From Clostridiales bacterium (GTDB lineage: Bacteria; Bacillota; Clostridia; Saccharofermentanales; Saccharofermentanaceae): a DNA stretch of 64,000 bases. Each line of letters opens with the position of its first letter. The stretch's first letter is position 1. The notes below the pieces were generated by a model. The model was not told the origin of the DNA, searched no databases, and was given only the letters and a program-made list of their open reading frames with translations. Below are positions 1-8,403 of the stretch, one piece after another. A program made the translations under genes and the position numbers. The DNA lies in the NCBI GenBank assembly GCA_017428545.1, contig JAFRQR010000014.1:62001-126000 (forward strand), in the 5' to 3' direction.

Positions 1-384
1 TGCGTCGAGCAGGTCTGCGGCATGGGCGTGAAGGGGTATCTGGTCGCGATGGAAAAACTCGTTGAAAAGTATATCTCCATCGACTCCGACGCGGCAGAAG
101 TACTTACCGCCGTTACCGATCCGCTCTTTGAAGAAAGAGCCGCTCTTAACGAGATCGATAAGGAAATGTTTGTGCTTTTCGAGCGGAGAATGAAACATGT
201 AGACAGAATTGCGAAGATCAAGGCCGAAAAGGGGCTGCCGACGAAGATCCCGTCCCGTGAAGCCGAGATATTAGAGCGGGTCGGACAATCCGTAGACCCA
301 CAGTACAGTGAGTCGGCGAAGGCACTGATGCAGGAGATCCTGCGGCTTTCCCGAACGCGACAGCAGGAGATCAACAAGGAGTGA
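1..384 (+). CDS. C-terminal part of a protein with a type II chorismate mutase domain (5' end outside window)
   Basis: The reading frame is open from base 1, and the first ATG at 22 has no visible ribosome binding site, so the protein probably starts upstream of the window. From the ATG there are 120 residues. About residues 38-118 read as an AroQ-type helical chorismate mutase (chorismate to prephenate, Phe/Tyr synthesis): the stretch LNEIDKEMFVLFERRM, followed by KIKAEKGLPTKIPSREAEIL, is the usual first helix plus the Lys and Arg region. The helical segment before it (about residues 1-37) is not recognised, so this may be the tail of a fusion. The stop lies 5 bases before the GH5 gene start, and the GH5 ribosome binding site AAGGAG sits in its last codons, so the two may be co-transcribed. 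The domain call is fairly safe; the full architecture is unknown. Confidence 0.65.
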   Translation, partial: CVEQVCGMGVKGYLVAMEKLVEKYISIDSDAAEVLTAVTDPLFEERAALNEIDKEMFVLFERRMKHVDRIAKIKAEKGLPTKIPSREAEILERVGQSVDPQYSESAKALMQEILRLSRTRQQEINKE

Positions 385-389
385 CATAA

Positions 390-3182
390 ATGCAGAAGAC
401 CAGGATCAGATATTGCGCGAGCATACTGCTCGTCCTGATGTTAATTCTCACACCACTAAGGTTTTTACGCGCGGCAGATGCGGAAGCAAATGTCGAAGCG
501 AATAACGGCAACTTTACGATCTATTCCATCAAGAATAATACCGATAAAGAAATGTCCGGATGGACAGTCACGATCAAGGGCGTGCCGGAAGGTGCCGTAG
601 TACAAAATGCTTGGAACGCATCCTGTTCTTTATCCGGTGGCACGTTGACTTTTTCCTCGAATCAGGACTGGAACAGTACGATCAAACCCGGCGAGACGAT
701 CTATGTCAGTGTCGGATGCTATATGGAAATAGCCGGACCTGACGGAAATTATGCTATGGGCAGCTGGTCTCCTTCGAGTGTTACCGTTACTCCGAAATTC
801 AGCGGAGCTTCAAATACTCCGACGCCGGTTCCTGCAACCCCGACTCCGATTCCGACAGCCGCACCTACTGCGGCACCGACTGCAGCTCCTACCGCTGCAC
901 CTACGGCAGCCCCGACAGCGGCGCCGACCGCAGCTCCTGTAAACCCGACAGTCGCACCGACCGAGACGACGGTCGTTCCGGCAGATACTACGACTACTGA
1001 AGTAGTGGAAACTACACCGGATCCGAATGCGGGCACGGCGGTTCCTGTTGCGGGAGATGACTGGCTGACGACAGACGGCAATAAGATCGTGGACCAGAAC
1101 GGTACACAGGTCTGGCTGACGGGCATCAACTGGTTCGGTTATAACACCGGCACGAACATTTTCGACGGATGCTGGAACTGCAATATGGATCAGGCATTAA
1201 AGGCGATCGCGGATCACGGATTCAATTTCCTGCGTATCCCGATGTCCGCCGAGCTTGTTCTGAATTGGAAGAACGGCGTATATCCGGAAGCGAATTTCAA
1301 TCAGGCAAATAACGCCGAGCTCGTCGGCATGAACAGCCAGCAGATCTTTGACTACGCGCTTTCGCTCTGCCAGAAGTACGGCATCAAGGTCATGCTCGAT
1401 ATCCACAGCGCCAATACGGATGCGTCCGGCCACATGGCTAACCTCTGGTACACCGATAAGGTATCGCTCCAGGATTATTATGATTCCCTTTCTTATCTTG
1501 CTGACCGTTATAAGGACAACGATACGGTCGTGGCGTATGACCTGAAAAATGAGCCTCATGGAAAGCCGAACGAAGAGAAGGCGATCTGGAATGATTCCGA
1601 GCTGGACAACAACTGGAAGCATGTGGCCGAGACCGCCGGAAATCTCGTCCTCGATGCGAACCCGAATGCCCTGATCATGATCGAAGGCATCGAGATCTAT
1701 CCGAAGGATCTTACTGCGAATGCGGATTTCTCCAGCACAAGTGATGCGGATTATTACTACAACTGGTGGGGTGCTAACCTCCGTGGCGTCAAAGACTATC
1801 CGATCGATTTCGGATCTCCCGAGAGAAACCGCCAGATCGTTTATTCCCCGCACGACTACGGTCCGACAGTCTATGAACAGCCGTGGTTCCAGGGTTCTTT
1901 TGACTATGAATCGTTAAAGGCAGACTGCTGGAACGATAACTGGCTCTTTATCCATAACGAAGGGATCGCGCCGATCCTGATCGGTGAATGGGGCGGATTT
2001 ATGACCGAACCGAACCTGACCTGGATGACCTATCTGCGCCAGCTGATCGGCGAAAACCACTTGAATTTCACGTTCTGGTGCTTTAACTCCAATTCCGGCG
2101 ATACCGGCGGACTGGTGCTGGATGATTTCACCACCTGGGACGAAGAGAAGTATGCTTTTGTAAAAGAAGTTCTCTGGCAGGACGACGGTAAGTTCGTCGG
2201 ACTCGATCACGCAGTTCCGCTGGGAGATAACGGTATCGCACTTTCCCAGTATGGAGGGACGATCGTTTCCGTAACGCCCGATAAGCCGGCAGATCCGACA
2301 GATGCGCCCGCCGAGACGACCGCTTTGGAGTCCGGTGCAGAATCAAAGCCGGCTGCAGCTGCAGCAGCTACTGCCGCAACTTCTTCCGGCATCTCCGCGG
2401 GAAAGATCATCCTTTACTGCTTCCTGTTCCTTCTGATCGCTCTTGTTGCCGTGATCGCTTATCTCATCATCAAGCGCCCGAAGGATTGGAACAATCTCGT
2501 TGACCGTCTCCACCTTCCGGAGAAACTGAAAAGAGACATTCCGTGGGAGATCGTACCGGAAACAGGCGCTCTTGGAACATCCGACAGTGTCAGCAGAAAC
2601 AACGAATTCGCGGGACGTTTCCGTCCGGTCAAAAAAGAAGTAACAGACGAAATAACCTTTTCTCAAAAAGCACCGATCAAGCGTCCGAATATGCGCCCGG
2701 CAGCTCCCGAGAAGCCGAAGCTGAGTCTCGAAGAAGAAGTCGCACGTCTGGCGGAAGAAATGAAGGCAGAAGCAGAGGCTCATGAACAGGCGGCCCTCGC
2801 GGCAGAAAACGGAATCGCGGCAGCTGCTGCCGTTGAATCGATCGTCCCGGACACAGTACCTGAACCGGTGATCGAACCGGCATCGAAGACCGATGATGAA
2901 GAGATCCCTTCGATCGTAAGAAATATGATGAAGGAACAATCTCCCGATCCGGAACCGGCGGTCGAAGAACCCGAGGAAGAACCGATCGTTCCGACATGGG
3001 CACAGGCGATGCCGACCGATCGTCCGATCTGGGCAAAACCGGCAAATACGGAAAATGCTTCCGACGAAACAAAGACGGAGAATAATCCTTTTGCACCGGC
3101 AAGGAAGGGCCCGATCAAGCGCCCGAATCTGAGACCTGCGGCGAATAAACCGAATGAGCCAAAAAGCGACGACAAACAATAA
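390..3182 (+). CDS. Secreted, membrane-anchored GH5 glycanase with CBM2-like domain and long cytoplasmic tail
   Basis: This 930-residue protein is probably an endo-beta-glucanase or related beta-glycanase at the cell surface. In order: a signal peptide (1-29); a CBM2-like beta domain (about 36-115); a Pro/Thr linker with about six AAPT repeats (157-184); a GH5 catalytic domain (about 220-605) with acid/base Glu388 in LKNEPHG, His488 in SPHDYG and nucleophile Glu533 in IGEWGG; a short linker; and a membrane helix (about 673-694) followed by KRPK, which puts the last 236 residues in the cytoplasm. That tail is Glu/Pro/Ala-rich and carries two copies of a PIKRPN(M/L)RPAA motif (762-772 and 908-918). 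GH5 members act on cellulose, mannan, xylan or mixed-linkage glucan, and the substrate cannot be told here. Start at 390 is supported by AAGGAG 8 bases upstream. Anchoring by a C-terminal helix with a large inside domain is unusual for GH5. Confidence 0.9.
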   Translation: MQKTRIRYCASILLVLMLILTPLRFLRAADAEANVEANNGNFTIYSIKNNTDKEMSGWTVTIKGVPEGAVVQNAWNASCSLSGGTLTFSSNQDWNSTIKPGETIYVSVGCYMEIAGPDGNYAMGSWSPSSVTVTPKFSGASNTPTPVPATPTPIPTAAPTAAPTAAPTAAPTAAPTAAPTAAPVNPTVAPTETTVVPADTTTTEVVETTPDPNAGTAVPVAGDDWLTTDGNKIVDQNGTQVWLTGINWFGYNTGTNIFDGCWNCNMDQALKAIADHGFNFLRIPMSAELVLNWKNGVYPEANFNQANNAELVGMNSQQIFDYALSLCQKYGIKVMLDIHSANTDASGHMANLWYTDKVSLQDYYDSLSYLADRYKDNDTVVAYDLKNEPHGKPNEEKAIWNDSELDNNWKHVAETAGNLVLDANPNALIMIEGIEIYPKDLTANADFSSTSDADYYYNWWGANLRGVKDYPIDFGSPERNRQIVYSPHDYGPTVYEQPWFQGSFDYESLKADCWNDNWLFIHNEGIAPILIGEWGGFMTEPNLTWMTYLRQLIGENHLNFTFWCFNSNSGDTGGLVLDDFTTWDEEKYAFVKEVLWQDDGKFVGLDHAVPLGDNGIALSQYGGTIVSVTPDKPADPTDAPAETTALESGAESKPAAAAAATAATSSGISAGKIILYCFLFLLIALVAVIAYLIIKRPKDWNNLVDRLHLPEKLKRDIPWEIVPETGALGTSDSVSRNNEFAGRFRPVKKEVTDEITFSQKAPIKRPNMRPAAPEKPKLSLEEEVARLAEEMKAEAEAHEQAALAAENGIAAAAAVESIVPDTVPEPVIEPASKTDDEEIPSIVRNMMKEQSPDPEPAVEEPEEEPIVPTWAQAMPTDRPIWAKPANTENASDETKTENNPFAPARKGPIKRPNLRPAANKPNEPKSDDKQ

Positions 3183-4062
3183 AAGCCGGAAGATGCGGCT
3201 TCATACGGCACACCCTGCGATACTGACTGTCTGTTTTGTACTGGGTGTGCTTTTGCATCCGTTGTGCATCGGCTTTAGCGAGGAATTCATGTCCCCTATG
3301 CAGGAAGTATTCCTGTTTTCAGTGACACTGGGATTGACACTTCTGATGTTCCTGCTGTCCAAAAGCCACTTTCTCTGCTCCCTTCTTCAGGCAGGAGGAC
3401 TTCTATGTAACGCGGCCATTTTTGTGATCAACCGCCTGCAGTTCGGATGGAGCGATCTTCTGACCCACATGGATTATGAATGGTGGTTCAGGGTCATTTT
3501 GATGTGGATCGGCGGTGTTTCCGTGACGATCCTGATCCGTCTTTTTGCGCATAAGAAATGGAATGCACCGCATATCCGAAAGAGCTTCGGCAGAGGCTTT
3601 CTGGTCAGCAGTATCGTATTTTGTATCCTCTATATTTTCCTTCTTTTAGACCTTTTCATTTTCCAGAGAAGTACGTATGCAGATCCGGCGGCCACGCTGA
3701 ATCTGATCCCGTTTAAAGGCGCATTTAAGACCTACTGGCCACACATCAGATCAGGACGCTTTACCGATGGTATCTTCGTCCAGTTTTTCGGCAACCTCCT
3801 GATCTTCGCGCCACTCGGGTTTTACCTTCAGCTCTGGTGGAGAAACCACAAACACAAGTGGATCCTGTGCCTGATCCCGATCGTCCTTGCTACGGTTATC
3901 GAAGGCTGCCAGTACCTGTTTAAGATCGGTCAGAGCGATATCGATGACCTGTGGATGAATGTCGTCGGTTTCTTCTTAGGCGTGCTCCTGGCAATGATCC
4001 TCGACGCGATCCGAAAACTTGTCACCAACGGAAAAGAAAAAACGATCTTCTCGTTCCGCTGA
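3154..4062 (+). CDS. VanZ-like family membrane protein
   Basis: A polytopic membrane protein of 302 residues (289 if it starts at the in-frame ATG 3193). The C-terminal half has the VanZ-like signature: LNLIPF followed by a helix with FFGNLLIFAPLGFYL, then a helix ending in an EGCQ segment and a DIDDLWMNVVG loop before the last helix. Family members include VanZ of teicoplanin resistance, but most are of unknown function, so no resistance role is implied. The first ATG overlaps the GH5 gene by 29 bases and has no clear ribosome binding site, so translation coupling or the 3193 start is possible. Hydrophobic helices are visible near residues 20-40, 50-70, 75-95, 110-130, 150-170, 205-225, 235-250 and 265-285. 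Confidence 0.75.
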   Translation: MSQKATTNNKSRKMRLHTAHPAILTVCFVLGVLLHPLCIGFSEEFMSPMQEVFLFSVTLGLTLLMFLLSKSHFLCSLLQAGGLLCNAAIFVINRLQFGWSDLLTHMDYEWWFRVILMWIGGVSVTILIRLFAHKKWNAPHIRKSFGRGFLVSSIVFCILYIFLLLDLFIFQRSTYADPAATLNLIPFKGAFKTYWPHIRSGRFTDGIFVQFFGNLLIFAPLGFYLQLWWRNHKHKWILCLIPIVLATVIEGCQYLFKIGQSDIDDLWMNVVGFFLGVLLAMILDAIRKLVTNGKEKTIFSFR

Positions 4063-4096
4063 CAATACGCGGTGTACCGCCGTTTACACGTTCTGA

Positions 4097-4125
4097 TTGA
4101 CATTTCCCATAACACCAAGTAAATT
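4097..4125 (+). promoter_or_regulatory. Candidate sigma-A promoter for the first lipoprotein gene
   Basis: A consensus TTGACA (4097-4102) is followed after 17 bases by TAAATT (4120-4125). It lies 42 bases before the ATG at 4167. The -10 box is weak, so this is tentative. Confidence 0.35.
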
Positions 4126-4166
4126 GAAAGTGTGGCAAACTTTTATATATTGATTGAGAGGTTTTT

Positions 4167-5183
4167 ATGGGGCATAACCGTTGGCGCAGGCTTCTTAGCA
4201 CTTTTATATCAATACTCTGTCTATCAAGTATTCTATGTATTCTTCTTAATGTATCAGGGTGCAGAATCCTTATGGGGAAAACGAAATATACCGTTTACTC
4301 GGATGCAAACAAAAAGGTATCGTTTGTGGGGGGGACAGATAAATCCTTCATCGGAATTGTTTTAGATAAAAGAGAGCTTCTTTTGTACGATTATAGAGGA
4401 TCGATTTTAGATAGGATGAGCTATAAGACTGATATAGTTTCTATGGATGTCATGGATGACTGTGTTCTCCTCGCGTTCGAGGATAATAGCTTAGAGGCAT
4501 TTCGAATAACAGAAAAGGGTAATGAACCCCTAAGCAGTTTCAAGTTTAACTATCCGATTAAGACGGCAAGATTTACCGATGATGAGCACACTGAGAGTCC
4601 AACCAGTACGGTGTTGCTAAACAATGGAGATTTATGGAACAATGAAAAAACTGATTTGTTTCATTATTTCCAAGTTGATAAAGATGTTGTTTCTTTTGCT
4701 TATGACATGTACGGTGATTTGATCTTATATAATACAAAAAAAGGCGATTTGCGTTATCTGTCATTCGGGGAGCGTGATTATAACTTGGATGATAGTATAA
4801 TTAAACTAAATGGCATAATCGAAGTTAAAGAAGCAAGTATAGATTCGTATAATGAAGCAGATATACGATTTCTCATAACAACGAAAGAAGGAGACTATTT
4901 TGTTCAAATAAGTAGCGATTATTCGACCTTCTCTCTTTGCGAAAAGAATCCTAAAAATGTCATTATACTGGGAGTTTCGAATTCAGTTCCTAAAGGAGTG
5001 CTTTATAGTAAGGCCGGAAAAAAATACTATGAAGGACCATCACATAATGATCGACACTACTATGGGAGTAGCTCCCGAGAGAACTACATAGTATCTATCC
5101 CGGATGGCTATAATATACATGTCATTCAAGGCGGTATAGTATACTACAATGACCACGAAGTGAAAGTGAAGTTGATCCCCTGA
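4167..5183 (+). CDS. Putative lipoprotein of unknown function, tandem copy 1
   Basis: A 338-residue protein with a basic N-terminus, a hydrophobic segment (about 10-28) and a lipobox LNVSGC, with Cys32 as the likely lipidated residue, so it is probably attached to the outer face of the membrane. The mature part is rich in beta-strand-like, Asp/Tyr/Ser-containing stretches and could be a propeller-like fold, but no family was recognised. It is similar along its whole length to the next gene (5284-6267): both share CLSSILCILL in the signal, an MDVMxDSxLLxF-like stretch, an ITVLLxNGxLW-like stretch and the ending YYN(D/E)HEVK. Base composition is clearly more AT-rich than the flanks. GAGAGG 9 bases upstream supports the start. 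Confidence 0.7.
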   Translation: MGHNRWRRLLSTFISILCLSSILCILLNVSGCRILMGKTKYTVYSDANKKVSFVGGTDKSFIGIVLDKRELLLYDYRGSILDRMSYKTDIVSMDVMDDCVLLAFEDNSLEAFRITEKGNEPLSSFKFNYPIKTARFTDDEHTESPTSTVLLNNGDLWNNEKTDLFHYFQVDKDVVSFAYDMYGDLILYNTKKGDLRYLSFGERDYNLDDSIIKLNGIIEVKEASIDSYNEADIRFLITTKEGDYFVQISSDYSTFSLCEKNPKNVIILGVSNSVPKGVLYSKAGKKYYEGPSHNDRHYYGSSSRENYIVSIPDGYNIHVIQGGIVYYNDHEVKVKLIP

Positions 5184-5216
5184 CCCTATCTCTCAAAAAA
5201 TAGAATCTATCTCGAT
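5184..5216 (-). pseudogene. Short remnant of the 3' end of the neighbouring SDR gene
   Basis: Downstream of lipoprotein copy 1, bases about 5189-5216 match 22 of 28 positions with bases about 6273-6300, which are the last codons of the SDR gene downstream of copy 2. Read on the minus strand the remnant still encodes ILFFER followed by a stop, against ILFFEK-stop in the intact gene, but a stop codon interrupts it just upstream. It marks the boundary of a tandem duplication. Confidence 0.6.
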
Positions 5217-5283
5217 AGACGACCAAACAGGAGACCCAACAGATCCATCCGATATGAGAAACCTGAACCTGCAGAGGTAAAGT

Positions 5284-6267
5284 ATGAGAAAGCATCTGAC
5301 AATTCTTTGTCTATCAAGTATTCTATGTATTCTTCTTAGTTTTACGGGATGTAGTTTGTTTCAAAGAACAAAGAGATACACCATTGCCTCAAATTCGGAT
5401 AAAAGCGTTTCTTATGTAAGTGGATCGAATCCGTATTATCTCGGAATCGTTTTCGATAACAGGGAGTTCCTTTTATGTGATTATGAAGGGACTGAGTTGG
5501 GAAGATTGACTTTTGAATCTGAGATTGTGGCTATGGATGTCATGAATGACAGCATTCTTCTTGGATTTGGGGATAATCACGTTGAAGAGTTTCGCATAGC
5601 CGGTAGTGATGTAGATCTGCTATGTAATTATTCATTTGATTGTCCTATAGATACTGTTGCGTTCACTGATCGGGAGTATTCACCAACTCCGGAAATAACT
5701 GTTTTGTTAGCCAATGGAGAATTATGGAAGAACGATTCAAATGATTTATCCGAGTTTTCTTTGATTGATGAGAATGTTGCTTCTTTCGCTTACGATATGT
5801 ACACTAATTCGATAGTCTACAATACAACCCTCGGAGAATTGCGCTGCTTCTCGATAAATGATTATATGCTGACAAAGGATCTTAGTTGTTTGCAGGATAT
5901 AATACTGGTGGAGAATGCATGCTTGTACTTGAAACGCGATTTGCATATTCGTTTTTTGGTGAAAACGGGAACTCGAAGTCTGTACATTCAAGAGGATATG
6001 GATAAAAAGGTCTTTTCATTGTGTGATGTTGATTATGAAGACTATACTATGATAGACACATCAAATTCGACTGACTATGCCATATTATATTCTCGCGAAG
6101 GTAAGACGTATTATGAAGGGTCTTCTTACAATGAACGGCATACTTACGGGGTGAGCGGCAGAAATCCATTACGGATTTCAATTCCTGAAGGGTATAAGAT
6201 CCTTGCTGTTCAAGGAGGAGCTATATATTATAATGAACACGAAGTGAAATTACTGCTTATCAAGTGA
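5284..6267 (+). CDS. Putative lipoprotein of unknown function, tandem copy 2
   Basis: A 327-residue paralogue of the preceding gene. The signal peptide is short, with lipobox LSFTGC and Cys23 as the likely lipidation site. A 31-base stretch coding for the signal (5308-5338) is identical to 4218-4248 in copy 1, while the rest of the two genes has diverged, which suggests a later exchange or strong constraint there. GCAGAGG lies about 8 bases before the ATG. The stop codon abuts the end of the convergent SDR gene with no spacer (6267/6268). No family was recognised; only lipoprotein status and paralogy are supported. Confidence 0.7.
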   Translation: MRKHLTILCLSSILCILLSFTGCSLFQRTKRYTIASNSDKSVSYVSGSNPYYLGIVFDNREFLLCDYEGTELGRLTFESEIVAMDVMNDSILLGFGDNHVEEFRIAGSDVDLLCNYSFDCPIDTVAFTDREYSPTPEITVLLANGELWKNDSNDLSEFSLIDENVASFAYDMYTNSIVYNTTLGELRCFSINDYMLTKDLSCLQDIILVENACLYLKRDLHIRFLVKTGTRSLYIQEDMDKKVFSLCDVDYEDYTMIDTSNSTDYAILYSREGKTYYEGSSYNERHTYGVSGRNPLRISIPEGYKILAVQGGAIYYNEHEVKLLLIK

Positions 6268-7065
6268 TTACTTCTCAAAAAACAGTATCCAGCTCGTTGG
6301 AAGGATCTTTGATGCGACGTGCAGGAGTTTCTGCGAAAAACCATGGACGTACATCGTGCGTCCTTTTTTCGCGGCTTTCAGTGACGCGGGGATGAGTTTG
6401 TCGACGGAGGTGACGAACTTTCCTTTAATGCCGGTGAATGTGGCGTTCGGGTCGTTCTTGCTTGCCTTGATGAAGCCGGTATCCACAGGTCCGGGGCAGA
6501 TGCATGTCACGGCGATCCCTTTGCCTTTCAGCTCGGCAGAAAGTGCGCGCGAAAAAGAGATGACATAGGATTTCGTGGCGGCATAGACGGCGAAGTCCGG
6601 CTGCGGAAGGAAGCCTGCGGAAGAGGCGATGTTGATGACTGTTGCCGAGCGGCCATTCGGACCTTTGTGTCCGGTCATATAGGGAAGACAAATATTCGTA
6701 AGAGAAGAGAGCGCGTCGCAGTTTAAAGCGATCGCGTTATGTGTGTCGGATACTGATTGTTCTGAAAAAGCACCGTTTCTGCCCATGCCTGCGCAGTTGA
6801 TAAGAAGGCGGATATCCGGCTTTTCTTTGGAAAGAAGTTCTGAAACAGAAGAGAGTGACTCAGGGGCTGTCAGATCCAAAGGGATCACGCGGATACGTTC
6901 GGGGGAAAGTGCTTTTTGCAGGGAAATAAGCTTGTCTTCGGATCTTGCGATGATCCAGATCTCGTCATAGGGGGCTCCGATGCGCGCATCATTTTCCGTG
7001 ATAAGACGGGTAGTAAACTCTTTTCCCATTCCCGACGAAGCGCCGGTGATCACGGCGATATTCAT
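6268..7065 (-). CDS. Short-chain dehydrogenase/reductase
   Basis: A 265-residue classical SDR, an NAD(P)-dependent oxidoreductase of unknown substrate. It has TGASSGMG (7-14) for the nucleotide, NCAG (90-93), catalytic Ser148 in NIASSAG, and Tyr161 and Lys165 in YAATK, then PGPVDT. The C-terminus ends in a hydrophobic/aromatic stretch SWILFFEK, as seen in some membrane-associated SDRs. Start at 7065 is preferred over an upstream in-frame ATG because GAGGT lies 8 bases before it. The preceding amidase gene stops 13 bases upstream on the same strand, so they are probably co-transcribed. Confidence 0.88.
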   Translation of the reverse strand: MNIAVITGASSGMGKEFTTRLITENDARIGAPYDEIWIIARSEDKLISLQKALSPERIRVIPLDLTAPESLSSVSELLSKEKPDIRLLINCAGMGRNGAFSEQSVSDTHNAIALNCDALSSLTNICLPYMTGHKGPNGRSATVINIASSAGFLPQPDFAVYAATKSYVISFSRALSAELKGKGIAVTCICPGPVDTGFIKASKNDPNATFTGIKGKFVTSVDKLIPASLKAAKKGRTMYVHGFSQKLLHVASKILPTSWILFFEK

Positions 7066-7078
7066 GGCGGATACCTCG

Positions 7079-8266
7079 TTATGCGGTAGCGGCGGGTTCT
7101 CCCTTAAGAGACTTGAAATATGCTTCGATCGCATCATCCAGAGAAATGGCGGTTGCCTTTAGCTTTTCATCGTCATAGAAGAAATCGCGGTCATGCGGGT
7201 TCGTGATAAAGCCGACCTCGAAAAGAGTTCCGACGAGGCCCTGTTCACGGATGACGGCGAAGGCGCTGGGCAGGTGGGACTGCTGGGCGCTGTAAGAAAC
7301 CATTTCCGGGAAATCCTGTACGTAGGTGTCGTACAGCATCTGTGCGAACTTGCTGTTCAGTTCGTTGTTTCTTCCGTAATAAGGATCGTGACGCGGTTCG
7401 CCGCCTTCGTCGTGGGAAGGACTGCTGATATACTCGTCGTCTGCGTAGTGAACGGCTGCGCCGTGCTTGATCTCGTATTCGGATTCATCACCTGTGGAGT
7501 TGATGTGAATGGATACAAAGACAACGTCCGTCATCTGGGCTTCCATATCCATGAGGGCCTTGAGGTCTTCGTTTGCACCGAAGCCGGCCATGAAGCCCAT
7601 GCCTTCGGTAGAAAATTTCTGCCACTCGTTGATCTCTTTGATCTTCTCGCACTTTTGGCGAAGATCCTGTTCTTTTTCGGCAGAGAAAGGAAGTGTACCG
7701 CGCTCCTTGGCGATATCCATGCAGATCATGTGCACTTCCGCCATGCGGTAATAGATGCCGACCGTATCATCGGTCTTTCTTGTGACATACACTTTAGCGC
7801 CACGGGAGATCAGATCTTCTTCCATGGCGTTTACGATCTTAAGCGTAATGTCTTTTTCTTCAATTTCGGAACTGTTGAGAGGCCAGCCGCATCCGGTATC
7901 TTCGCCACTGTGACCGGGGTCCAGGATAACGGTATATCCGGTAAGGTCATCAGGAAGGGTAGAGGGCTGTGTATCTGAGGATCCTTCCGTTGCCGCGGGT
8001 GTCTGGTCTGCGAATGTCACAGTACTCAAAGCAGTCCCGCCGGCATTGGAGGATTTAGATTTAAAGAGCCCCGAGCGGCTGAGAAGATACACACCGCCAC
8101 CAAGAACGAATAACATGCAGAACACGATAATGCATTTTGCGAAGAATATCCGACGGGCAATCTCGGCTTTAGATCGAGCAGGGCGCTTGGTTTGGGAATA
8201 GGTTCGGGTTGGATTGGTTTTGGGCGCGCCCCGATTAGGTCTCGATTGTGGTTGGTTGTTACTCAT
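7079..8266 (-). CDS. Membrane-anchored N-acetylmuramoyl-L-alanine amidase (Amidase_3)
   Basis: A 395-residue zinc amidase that would cut the MurNAc-L-Ala bond in peptidoglycan. A Lys/Arg-rich N-terminus (1-40) precedes one membrane helix (about 41-62), a Ser/Thr linker, and the catalytic domain from about 110. Zinc and catalytic residues are visible: DPGHSGEDTG with His119, Glu137 in the SEIEEKDITL stretch, His254 in VSIHINS and Glu350 in LFEVGF. An insert of about 60 residues lies between the second and third motif. Start at 8266 is chosen because GAGAGG sits 6 bases before it; an upstream ATG at 8290 has no such site. It is adjacent to a second, related amidase, with a probable promoter at 8295-8322. 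Confidence 0.9.
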   Translation of the reverse strand: MSNNQPQSRPNRGAPKTNPTRTYSQTKRPARSKAEIARRIFFAKCIIVFCMLFVLGGGVYLLSRSGLFKSKSSNAGGTALSTVTFADQTPAATEGSSDTQPSTLPDDLTGYTVILDPGHSGEDTGCGWPLNSSEIEEKDITLKIVNAMEEDLISRGAKVYVTRKTDDTVGIYYRMAEVHMICMDIAKERGTLPFSAEKEQDLRQKCEKIKEINEWQKFSTEGMGFMAGFGANEDLKALMDMEAQMTDVVFVSIHINSTGDESEYEIKHGAAVHYADDEYISSPSHDEGGEPRHDPYYGRNNELNSKFAQMLYDTYVQDFPEMVSYSAQQSHLPSAFAVIREQGLVGTLFEVGFITNPHDRDFFYDDEKLKATAISLDDAIEAYFKSLKGEPAATA

Positions 8267-8294
8267 AGCATTCCTCTCATTTACGTGCATCTCT

Positions 8295-8322
8295 AGTATA
8301 AGCCATTCTGCATTTTTGTAAA
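8295..8322 (-). promoter_or_regulatory. Candidate sigma-A promoter for the amidase/SDR pair
   Basis: On the minus strand TTTACA (8322-8317) and TATACT (8300-8295) are separated by 16 bases, about 30 bases before the amidase start. Confidence 0.5.
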
Positions 8323-8403
8323 TTACAAATCAGACATTTTCGGGCAAAATACAAAGCCGGACGTAAGAGAGGAGCCTTTTTTCATCACTTTAACGAGAAA
8401 AGA

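Noticed and set aside
858..940. Direct repeats
   Set aside because: They are codon repeats of the Pro/Thr/Ala linker, with no array structure.
749..1129. Val/Gly/Ala-rich frame opposite the GH5 linker
   Set aside because: It is a by-product of the repeated AAPT codons of the linker.
3154..4062. VanZ-like gene as part of a glycopeptide resistance cluster
   Set aside because: No vanHAX, vanR or vanS genes are nearby; most VanZ-like proteins are unrelated to resistance.
4132..4365. Frame of 77 residues over the start of lipoprotein copy 1
   Set aside because: It overlaps the real gene out of frame; the lipobox and paralogy support the other frame.
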